Shown: piece after piece, positions 1-9,400 of the stretch
How positions within the stretch are numbered: position 1 is the stretch's first letter
How the letters are laid out: the number at the start of each line of letters is the position of its first letter
NCBI GenBank assembly: GCA_028694115.1
Contig: JAQUUB010000017.1
Location: forward strand, 1-64,000
Length of the DNA stretch: 64,000 nt
Direction: 5' to 3'
From: Lachnospiraceae bacterium
Lineage (GTDB): Bacteria; Bacillota_A; Clostridia; Lachnospirales; Lachnospiraceae
Position numbers and translations under genes: made by a program
The notes under the pieces: model-generated
Told to the model about the DNA's origin: nothing
The model's database searches: none
The model's input: the letters and a program-made list of their open reading frames with translations, nothing else

Positions 1-466
1 GTACCCCATCCGCTTCTGAATCCAAATTATAGTGTCCCTGATTTAATGATTCTGTTTTTGAATTCCAGGAACTCCAACACGCATATTTCTGATCAATATT
101 TTTTGCTGTTACGCAATACAAATCATTATCTTCCTTATAATTTGATTTGCGATATACATGGCACAACTCGTAGCTTTGTAAATACTTCTCAAAATATGTT
201 CTCAATGTATTTATTACATTCGTTGGTATTGGATTTATATTAGGCTGTCTTTTTCCTATAAATTCCAGGACATTACTTTTCTCCAGAAATGAATCAATAG
301 ATTTTAATGCTGCATCCATTGGAATATCATCTGATGCCTTGGTCACCCCATCAGTAACAATTGGTAAAATCCCATCCAAAATTCTCTTTGTAATACATAT
401 TTCGGGATGTTTTTCTATATAATGCTTTTTTATATATTCTGTAATTTCTGTTTCATCTATTTTCAT
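1..466 (-). CDS. Hypothetical protein, 3' end cut by window edge
   Basis: An open minus-strand frame starts at ATG 466 (MKIDETEITEYIKKHY...) and stays open for 155 codons to the left window edge. AGAGG lies 5 bases before the ATG. The visible part is charged, soluble and mostly helical, with no motif I recognise. It starts 10 bases after the stop of the next gene upstream (476-1024), so the two are probably co-transcribed. The plus-strand reading of this stretch is a shadow. Confidence 0.7.
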   Translation of the reverse strand, partial: MKIDETEITEYIKKHYIEKHPEICITKRILDGILPIVTDGVTKASDDIPMDAALKSIDSFLEKSNVLEFIGKRQPNINPIPTNVINTLRTYFEKYLQSYELCHVYRKSNYKEDNDLYCVTAKNIDQKYACWSSWNSKTESLNQGHYNLDSEADGV

Positions 467-475
467 ACTTACCTC

Positions 476-1024
476 TTAATTATCGTTGTTTAATTCAATA
501 TTTATCCCAGCAGCTTCATAGTAAAGAATGACATGATAATTGTTTATGAGTAAAGAATAAGATACTTTTGCTGTCATTTCTGAATTGTAGATATTTATAA
601 TTGGATTCTCATCTACTGTTATAATTTCGTAATAACCATTTGTTATACTAGGAGAATTGTAATCAAAAAAACCATTAAATACTCCATCAGGTTCAAAATC
701 AAACCACATTCCATTTGCTAAATTAAAATTTCCTATAATTTGCCTGGCATAAATTGATGTGATTTTTGATGTGTTTTTATCACTCATATAATCTTCTTTT
801 GTAATTATCTGTGGTTCACTAATAATTTCTTCCGCTGCTATGACTTCCTCCGTGCTCAATTCTACTGTTTCTTCTGTTGTAAGTGACTCGTTAATAGAAT
901 TATTGATGGATACTGATTTTTTAGTTGAATTTGATGATAGAACTAAAAGAAATACTGCCATGATAATCATATCTATAAAAGTAAGAACAAGCATAAGATA
1001 TTTAACATTTATATTTTTATTCAT
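476..1024 (-). CDS. Membrane-anchored small extracellular protein (paralogue of 2744-3274)
   Basis: I place the start at ATG 1024 because GGTGG precedes it; an upstream ATG at 1045 has no such site. Residues about 8-32 form one hydrophobic segment, followed by a Ser/Thr/Glu-rich linker and a C-terminal domain of about 100 residues. That domain shares a pattern with the protein at 2744-3274: a phenylalanine-rich stretch with G-x-F-x-GFFD, then NP or NSP, then a tyrosine/glutamate strand, INIYN, and a terminal LYY. The topology suggests an N-terminal anchor with the domain outside the cell. Function unknown; the family may recognise or modify the cell surface, which is inference only. Confidence 0.75.
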   Translation of the reverse strand: MNKNINVKYLMLVLTFIDMIIMAVFLLVLSSNSTKKSVSINNSINESLTTEETVELSTEEVIAAEEIISEPQIITKEDYMSDKNTSKITSIYARQIIGNFNLANGMWFDFEPDGVFNGFFDYNSPSITNGYYEIITVDENPIINIYNSEMTAKVSYSLLINNYHVILYYEAAGINIELNNDN

Positions 1025-1045
1025 ATTTCCACCCACTAATATCAA

Positions 1046-1774
1046 TCAAATTACCAGTTCTAAACTTGACAGCTCCATATGATCCTTTAATAGTTCCAGT
1101 TCTCTCTTATCATACAAAAGCAACGATTTTTTATTTTTCTTTCTACTCTTGTAAAAAAAATATAATGCATTATTCATCATAACGAATGGCCTTGTGGTTG
1201 GATTCATATTTTGTATTGTAGTTCCTTTAAGTGCATATAACGAATAATTTGTTATTACATTTCCAGAGTAATTTGCTGGTCCATAGCTTTCCTGTTCAAT
1301 GCAATATACTTTATACTTTTTCAAATCAAAAGATGCTATGCTATATAACAGACCTTCCAATATGCTTAATACCATGTTTTCTTTATGCAAAGTCGAAATG
1401 TACGACTCTCTTTCCTTTTTCAAAAAATCTAATATTATAGAAAATCGACTGGTATCCAGCTTGTGATTATTCATAGAACCACAAAAACGATAACTTATTA
1501 CAAATCCATTTAATTTGATACAGATAACATCATTAAAATGCAATTTAAGTTTGCGAGCATGCACCAAATATACAATATCTTTTAATACATCATCAGGAGA
1601 ATCATTATCATAAATTGTAAAGCTCTCCAGATTATAATAACTGCTGTCATTTGTATCTCTAATAAACTCTTTTGGTCTGAATATTCCGTAAATATTTTCA
1701 AACGAAAAGAGCATGACATATCTAGCTTCTGATATATGAAATTTATCTATAAAACTTTTTTTATTTTCAATCAT
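1046..1774 (-). CDS. Hypothetical protein
   Basis: A protein of about 242 residues beginning MIENKKSFIDKF. The start at 1774 is chosen because GAGGTG lies 7 bases upstream; the ATG at 1795 lacks a site. It is soluble, rich in aromatic and hydrophobic strands, with a basic stretch (KSRKKNKK) near residue 215. I recognise no family. It lies 21 bases upstream of the membrane protein at 476-1024 and downstream of the HTH regulator, so it is probably part of one leftward operon. Confidence 0.7.
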   Translation of the reverse strand: MIENKKSFIDKFHISEARYVMLFSFENIYGIFRPKEFIRDTNDSSYYNLESFTIYDNDSPDDVLKDIVYLVHARKLKLHFNDVICIKLNGFVISYRFCGSMNNHKLDTSRFSIILDFLKKERESYISTLHKENMVLSILEGLLYSIASFDLKKYKVYCIEQESYGPANYSGNVITNYSLYALKGTTIQNMNPTTRPFVMMNNALYFFYKSRKKNKKSLLLYDKRELELLKDHMELSSLELVI

Positions 1775-1841
1775 AAAAAAACACCTCGTTTTCAATAATT
1801 ATATCTTACCGAAAAACAAAGTGCTTTTTGTTTTGTTATAG

Positions 1842-2567
1842 TCAACTTCTTGCATTTTTAATTGATTTTTTCACAAATATTTTCTCAAAGTCCAGTTCCA
1901 ATAAGTAGCTAAGCTTAAGTGCGGTATATACATGCATAGCCCCAAAATCAAAATTACCATTTATACACTGATTTAAATGTTGCTTTGATATATCACACAT
2001 CATAGCCACATCTGAAAGTTCATAGTCTGTTCTGCACAGTGCATCGACAATTGAATACCCTATTTCATCCACTGGAAGCCCATTCATTTTCACTTTAATT
2101 TTGTAATAAATTGGTTTTACAAATTTTTCGTAATCCATAACAGAAATATCATTACTTTCAAGATATGATATAGCATCATTCTTGAAAAAAGATTCATACA
2201 TTTCCATTAATTCCTCAAGATCAGCTTCTCCTAATCGCTCTCTTTTTCTTATCTGTGCCAATCGTAAATATAATCTTTTTTTTAATAACCCAAAATTATA
2301 TACACTAGGATTGTCTTTTCTCCATCGTTCCTTTTCTTCATCAATAACCTCTTTATAAGGATAAAAGGTATTGAAAAAATCATATATAGACATTCCTAAT
2401 GTATGAAACATATAAATACATTTATTTATGGACATTGCACCTATTGATTTCTCTCCAGACTCATAATACGTTATTGTTCTAGGACTTACTCCTATATCAG
2501 ATGCAAATTGTCTAATAGAGTAACCATAATCTTCACGTTTAGATTTCAAAAATTCGTTTCCTGTCAT
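1842..2567 (-). CDS. XRE-family HTH transcriptional regulator
   Basis: Begins MTGNEFLKSKREDYGYSIRQFA at ATG 2567, preceded by GAGGTGAAAAG. Residues about 1-60 carry a Cro/C1-type helix-turn-helix: SIRQFASDIGVSPRTITYYE is the recognition region, a good match to the XRE pattern of Q-x-A-x-x-x-G-[VI]-S-x-x-x-[IL]-x-x-[YWH]-E. The remaining 180 residues are helical, and near the C-terminus a second HTH-like stretch (SDVAMMCDISKQHLNQCING) is visible, so the protein may have two DNA-binding units. It probably controls the small leftward cluster at 1-1774; its operator is not identified. Confidence 0.8.
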   Translation of the reverse strand: MTGNEFLKSKREDYGYSIRQFASDIGVSPRTITYYESGEKSIGAMSINKCIYMFHTLGMSIYDFFNTFYPYKEVIDEEKERWRKDNPSVYNFGLLKKRLYLRLAQIRKRERLGEADLEELMEMYESFFKNDAISYLESNDISVMDYEKFVKPIYYKIKVKMNGLPVDEIGYSIVDALCRTDYELSDVAMMCDISKQHLNQCINGNFDFGAMHVYTALKLSYLLELDFEKIFVKKSIKNARS

Positions 2568-2668
2568 CTTTTCACCTCGCAAAAATTGTAGCATTATATC
2601 TTTCTTTTGTCAATTCTCGTTTTTATATGTTTACTGCTATTTCATCCATTTCTTATCAATACACCATG

Positions 2669-2698
2669 AAAAAAAGCCAGATAATTCTGGCTTTTTTT
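2669..2698 (-). terminator. Rho-independent terminator after 2744-3274
   Basis: A-tract, GCCAG, 6-base loop, CTGGC, T-tract. The stem is symmetric with A and T runs on both sides, so it can act on either strand. On the minus strand it closes the gene at 2744-3274 and isolates it from the HTH operon. Confidence 0.85.
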
Positions 2699-2743
2699 AG
2701 AGTACGTACTTAATTCGATATTAGTACAGCAAAAAGTCAACGC

Positions 2744-3274
2744 TTAAAATACCAACTGCATATACTGCTTTGATTCAGGATAATATAACTGCATATTAGA
2801 GTCTTGATCAAATAGTAACTTGTACTGGACATAAACACTCTTGTCTGCATTGTAAATATTAATACTTGCTTCATAACTTATATCACAGTCTTCTACTGGA
2901 TTAAGAACTTCGTATGTATATCCTGTTACATTAGGATTTTCATTATCAAAAAAACCTTCAAAGCTGCCATCAGCTCCAAATGATAATTTCTTACCCTCTG
3001 ATACCTCTGCATAAGATCCTTGTATCAGAGCATAATATACATTAGTCATCTGATCTGTTGCTTCTGCATCTGCGCTCTCTACTTCTGTTTCTATATATTC
3101 TTTTCCAGACACAGACAATTCTTTTGAATTATTCATTCCATTTCCCAATCCAGCTCGTGACGCAACCGCAAATATAAGGTAAGACACTAACCCTACTATT
3201 AAACAAATATTCAATATTTTGATTGTTGTTTTAAATCCCTTTGATTCCAATAAATTATTTTTTTTCTTATTCAT
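2744..3274 (-). CDS. Membrane-anchored small extracellular protein (paralogue of 476-1024)
   Basis: Start at ATG 3274 (MNKKKNNLLESKG), with AGGAGG 7 bases upstream; the ATG at 3292 is too early. One transmembrane segment at about residues 20-43, an acidic linker (ETEVESADAEATD), then an extracellular domain with the same landmarks as 476-1024: G-x-F-x-GFFD, NPN, T-x-YE, INIYN and LYY. It stands alone between two terminators, immediately downstream of the DGR adhesin, so it may be an accessory surface protein. No enzymatic motif. Function unknown. Confidence 0.75.
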   Translation of the reverse strand: MNKKKNNLLESKGFKTTIKILNICLIVGLVSYLIFAVASRAGLGNGMNNSKELSVSGKEYIETEVESADAEATDQMTNVYYALIQGSYAEVSEGKKLSFGADGSFEGFFDNENPNVTGYTYEVLNPVEDCDISYEASINIYNADKSVYVQYKLLFDQDSNMQLYYPESKQYMQLVF

Positions 3275-3381
3275 TTGATAACCTCCTGGCAAATTATTAT
3301 AGATTCATGATAAAGGATTATCCCTTAGTTTTTGTTGTGAAAAAGCATACATATACCATAAAAAATAGCAGTAAATTCCAT

Positions 3382-3410
3382 AAAAGGAGAAGTGGTTTCC
3401 CACTTCCCCT
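3382..3410 (-). terminator. Terminator after the DGR adhesin
   Basis: Inverted repeat GGAGAAGTGG / CCACTTCCCC with a TTTC loop and one A-C mismatch. On the minus strand it is followed by TTTTA and lies 15 bases after the adhesin stop codon. Confidence 0.75.
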
Positions 3411-3424
3411 TATTATTTATTATA

Positions 3425-6400
3425 CTATTTTCGTTTAAGGAAACCTGGTAATTCTGGTAATGCATCTTTTTTCTTCATTATGACAAATAGTACTACTAAT
3501 CCGCCTATCGCTACAATGAGCAATATATACATCACAATTCTGAATCCATTGTTGCTTTCTGTACTTTCCTGAAGTACTTCTGGTTCAGTATCATCATTTA
3601 CTAACTCAGTTGTAGTAATTTCTTCAGCGCTATCTACGGTAAGTTTGGCAATTGTAACTGGTGATAAATCAGGTACATTAATTACAAGTTCATTCTGATT
3701 TGCTCTTGCTAAAAGTACATCATAAGTACCTGTTCTCACTTTGCTTTCGTGTACAATCAGATATAATGCGCCATTTTCAATTTTGTCTGCTGTAATCTTT
3801 AAATCAACCGTTTTTCCATTATCAATAGCTTTTTGTTGTTCTTCACTTGCTTCAAAATTAAGTGACATCACTTCATCTGCTGTAACAATTTTGCTATTAT
3901 CTGTTGCTGCAGACTTTATTTCAGAATCTCCTAGTGTTCCTAATTCATTTAAGTGATTCATATAATATGAAATAACTTTAAATGCATTGCCCTGTTCTGT
4001 TGATGAAGCTGCAACATATGATTTTGCATTTGTCTTAATCGTAACTGCCTTATCTCCTGATAATTGATTTATCTTTACTACTGCTAACTGACCGTTAGCT
4101 ATTGTAGATGTATCAGAAGGTAACTTTCTTTCTACATAATAACCCAAACCACTTGGTTGTGTATTTATTGCATTGTTTTGAGTACTTCCTTCATACTCAA
4201 TACTTTCATCAACTGCCTGCGGCTTATCATCTTCCGATGTTGTATCTGTTTTATTTGTACTGCTTGCTCCACCAGTAGATGCTGCTGTCGGTGTAGTTGT
4301 GGATGCTGTTCCAGTTGCCTTATTCGTGCTTGCTGTGGCACTTCCCGCTGTAGTACTTGTAGTACTGCTTGTTGTTTTACTGTTCTTCAATGTGTCCACC
4401 TGGCTGGTCAGATTTGAAACCTGATTTTTCAGCGTGGAATTTTCACTAGTCAATGTTGTCACCTGATTTGTAAGAGATGTATTTGAAGAAGTCAATTTAT
4501 TTACTTCATTTGTTAAAGAAGTAATCTGGCCCGTAAGTGCTGAACTATTTTCAGTACCACTATTTTTTGATTCTCCTGCTTTATATCCCGCAGCATATCC
4601 GGTGTTATAGCCTGATGAATAATTCTTTGAAGTGTCTACACTAGCCACACCTGCTGAATATCCAGCATTATAACCCGTTGTATAATCTCCACTTCCCGTG
4701 TTGGTTCCGGCTGATTTTGCACCAGCTTCATATCCTGCACTGTAACCACTCTTATAAGTAGCTCCATTTACTGAAACATCTACTGACGCCACACCTGCAG
4801 CATATGCATTTTTATATGTTTCTCCATTTGTTGAAACATCTACTGATGCTACTCCTTCCGCATAACCTGTATCATAACCACTCTTATAATCTCCATCACC
4901 CGATCCACTACCAATTGATGATTCAACATCTGCTACAAGTTTATCTCCAGTATTTGTCGAATTTACCAGTGCCTGGATCTTTTTAATTGTTTCATCGGAA
5001 CTAACCTTCGTTGAAACATAATCCTGAATTGCTGCCAATACATCTTCATCAGATGTACCCTCTGCAAGTTCTAATCCAAATAATGTATTTGCAGTATCTA
5101 CAGTCATTTTAAAACCTTCTGCTGAAGAAGTTAATGCATCCAGACGTTTCTTTAAATCTGTTATTTCTGCATCCTTTGCATCGATCTGATCTTGTAATGC
5201 TTTTACTGTGTCCTGTGCATCCTTCAAATCCTGCTCTTTCTGTTCAAGATTTTTCTTTGTAGTTTCAAGTTCCTGGATAGCTGCATTTTTAGCATCAATC
5301 TGTTCTTTTAATGCTGCAGCTGCTGCTTCATCTCCATTTTTTATAGCCTCTTCATATTGAGCCTGTAAATCATCTTTTTCCTGCTTTGCTGCGTCAAGAC
5401 TAGATTCAGCTTTTTGTAATTCTCCCTTTGTAGAATCTAATTCTGTTTGGAGCTGTGAAACTTTACTTTGTTCATTACTTAATTGTGTTCTTAAATCTGT
5501 TACAGTTGCCTGGGCAACAGTCAAATCATTCTGTAGTGACTGAATCTTTCCAACAATTGCATTTAATGCATTTGCCAATCCAGTTATTTCATCTGCTTGC
5601 AACGTAGAACCAGTTAACTTATTATAAATTGCATCTAATGCAGACGCATAATTTTCAATCTGATTATTAGCTGCACTTAAATCACCTGTTAAGGAATCTA
5701 CTTTACTAGCCATATCATTAACTGCATCAACTATCTGAGAATACTCATTATCACCTTCTACAATATCATATCCTGCATCTGAAAGTGCATCCTTAATAGC
5801 TTTCAAACCATCTTCATATACCTTCAAATCTGCTTTAATACTTGCAAGTTGAGCTGCCGCCTGACGTTCCAATGCACCTAATGTATCCTTGAAAATAATT
5901 TCTTTTCCGTTATCATCTTTTACCGGATTTCCATCAGCATCAACTACATGGACACCATCATCTTTTACAACAATGTGAATATCTTCTTTCTGTCCGTCAC
6001 CATCCGCATCATAAGATACATTATAAATGGTGTTTCCATCAGCATCTTTTTTACCACTGTCTTCATATCCAGTAGGATTTCCTTCAATGAATACTACATC
6101 TGATATTTCACCAGTATTTTCATCTGTGGAAGTCCCAAAATATCCTGAAGCATCTGATTCATTTTTTGATAAAAACTCTTCCAAGGTTGCAACAATTTTA
6201 GCGTAGGCAATCTTAAAATCGTTTAATTCTTTTGTAAGCTCTTCTACAGAACCCACATCAGCAGAATCAAGCTGTGCTTGTAAATCTGCAATCTGCTTAT
6301 CAAGTGCTACTAATCGTTCTGCAATGGCATCATAACTGCCATATACCTGTTCAATATAATTCTTTGATGTATATTCTTCTACTCGAATTGAGACTGGTGT

Positions 6401-9400
6401 AGAATAATACTTTCTTCCGGTAACATTTCCATTTTCATCCACTACATCATAAAAAACAATGGCAGTTACAGAAATTGTTCCTGTTGTAGATCCTGTGTCT
6501 AAATCGTCTGCATCTGCATGAACGGGCTCGTAAGATGCAATTGCATCTTCCTGAACACCTTCTGTTTTCTTTTCTTCCGCATTAAATTCTGTTGTTCTAA
6601 CAACATAAAATTCAGCTGTAGTATAGGTTTCACCTTCATCTGATCCAAACATCTTAACAACTGTCATTTTATCCTTACTAATATCCATTGTTGTAAGAAT
6701 AGTTCCAGTATAATATGCATCGATGCCCGTCTGCTTCTTTTCTGCTTCGGTATCTTTTACAGATTCATTACCATCTGTTCCCATCTGTGTATCAAGATTA
6801 TTTACTGCTCTCAATGTAACACTACTAGCAGCTCCCTTAATATATAGACCATATACATCATTACCAGAATGTGCATAGCAGGTATATCCATTCAAGGTAA
6901 GGACGCCCTTATCGTTTGTTTTTTGGGTATCACCCAAATCTACCACTGACGTATTAGGAATATATACTGTTATATTGCCGGAAGCTCCAAAGGGAGAATG
7001 GTATGTTCCATCTTTTCCATATAATTCAATTTGCATTGTGTCATTTTTGATATAGATTGTTCTCTTTGTAACAGAGCTTGTATGACCTTCCCAATCATAA
7101 GAAAGACTAAGTGCGTTATCATCAAATATAAGTACTTCTATTGCTCCACAATCAGCAAACGCATTGGCTGGAATTGAAACATCAACCTCTAATTTTTTTA
7201 GTCCTATACATCCATTAAATGAATATTCATGAAGTGTAGTTCCCACTGGAATATATACCTGTTCTAGTACTGTAAGACCATTAAACGCATATGCACCAAT
7301 AGAAGTTGTTCCACTCATGGTAAGAGAAGTAACTGCTGAACAGCCAGTAAAAGCATACTCTTTTAAATTCATATTTCCATTCATGTTGATATTTACTAAA
7401 TTAATGTCATTTGCAAATGCCTGTTTATTTACGGTTACATTTCCGTAAATAGAAACATCTGTAACTGCTGAATTTGCAAATGATACTGTTGAAAGAGTAA
7501 GACCTGTGTTACCACCTTTTACAGAAACTACTTTCATCTTTGTTGTCTTTCCGAAAGCATATGAACCTACTGTACCATTCATTTCTGAAATTTTTACCCC
7601 TGTCACATAAGAATCATAAAATGCCTTGATTCCAATTGCTGTAACATGGGAAGGAATTGTAATTTGTGCTTCTGCCTTACTTCCATAAAAAGCATAATCA
7701 TTAATTGTTGTTACTGTTGAAGGAAAAGATACAGAAGTATATGCTGTTTCAGAAGCTGGTACTACTGGTGTAGATTCATCTCCTCCACCAATTTTTACTA
7801 CTGTTCTTCCTGCTACTTTAGCTGGAATATTTAACGTTCCACCACCATCTACAAGTTTTACAATGCTGTTTTTTGTATAAAGACCAATAATATCTCCATT
7901 GCCATCCAGCTTATAATTCCATGTAATTCCAGTACTTGCATCTTTATATGTGTACCATGTTTCTTTATCAAACCCTGTCGCATTTTCAGAGCAATTGATT
8001 GTATATTTATCTGATGCAAAATACTCATTTAAAACCGATAGATCTTTTACAACTACATAATATTCATAATTTCCTACAATTGTTTCTGGAATCTTTAAAG
8101 TATGTACTAAATTACTATTACTTACTTTCTGATTGCTTTCCCAATCTGATGCTTCGATGACGAAAATATCATCTGCCGCAATACTTCCGTTTAAAGTATT
8201 ATTATAGGAAGTGTACTTTCCAGTTACTGCGGAAGATTCAATACTTTCTCCAATACTCATATCCTTGCTATTACCATTGGTTAATGTTACACCTGTATGA
8301 TAATCATCTACTACATTCAGAGACATTAATGCAACTGATCCAGATTGATAATCTGTCTCAAATGCTTTGTATGTATGATTTGTACCAGAGAAAGATGTTC
8401 CATTATTTGAATTCTTTGTAGTATCATATGTTGATGTTCCACCTAACTGCTCTTCAAATAGTGCAAGTGTATAATTTCCTACAGAAATATCTTCCGGCAC
8501 TGTCAATGATACTGTTCCACTTGTTTCAGAAACTTTTGATAAAGGACCATAGTAAACAATTTTTCCTGTCGAATCATATAATGCTGCTGAAATGCAAAGT
8601 GCTGAACCAGTGCCTGCATCATTTACTTTAGAAGTACTTGCACCACTGTAATCTACACTATATGTATTACCTACTGTAGCCATTCCATTTTTATTATTAA
8701 TACTTGATGTAAATCCTGATGCAAAGCTATCATCTTGTACCAGGAACTTGACTCCATCTGTTGTATCAAGTGTAGATGTATCGTAAGCCTTTAATCCTGT
8801 GCTGGCAGCTGCTGAAGCAGCTGCATTAGAGGCGCTTCGTGCCATTACAATCTGTTCCAGATCGAGATAAAAAGCGGGGGCTACACCAAACTCGTAAGCG
8901 ACGTAGTCGCAGTCGACCTGACCACTCGAGTAGACACCGAAGCCATTGCGGTTGGAGTTCGAGTAGACACCCCAGAAGGAGCGGGACCACAGATAGCTAC
9001 GAGCGTACTGCCAGCTGGTAGCGTTGTACGTTGTTGACTGATCCGCTGCAAGATTCGCTATCAGTTCTTCTACCTGGACTGGATTATAATACATTTCATC
9101 AATGGATGCTGGAAATAAATGTGCATCTGTAACGGTATCATTTGTAGTTGTATTACTACTTCCATTTACACCATCAGTCTTTACCGTTGCACTTTTTACT
9201 GCATTTTTTTCTGCATCTGAAAACCATGATGCACCAGATGCTGAAATAGTCGGTCTTGAATTTTTTGAACCATCATAAGAGAATCCATTATCATACCAAT
9301 TCTCCACATCAGTCAAAATAGTAGGTGCAAATGCTGTTGTCTGTACATCAAAAGAACGTGTCATATACTGCGCAAACAAATACTGGTCGTCCCATACACC

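Noticed and set aside
46..243. Plus-strand reading frame of 65 codons at the left edge
   Set aside because: Opposite to a longer minus-strand gene with a good ribosome site (1-466).
4560..4905. Periodic repeat that might suggest a CRISPR array
   Set aside because: It is in-frame Gly/Tyr protein repetition within the adhesin; units vary in length and spacers are absent.
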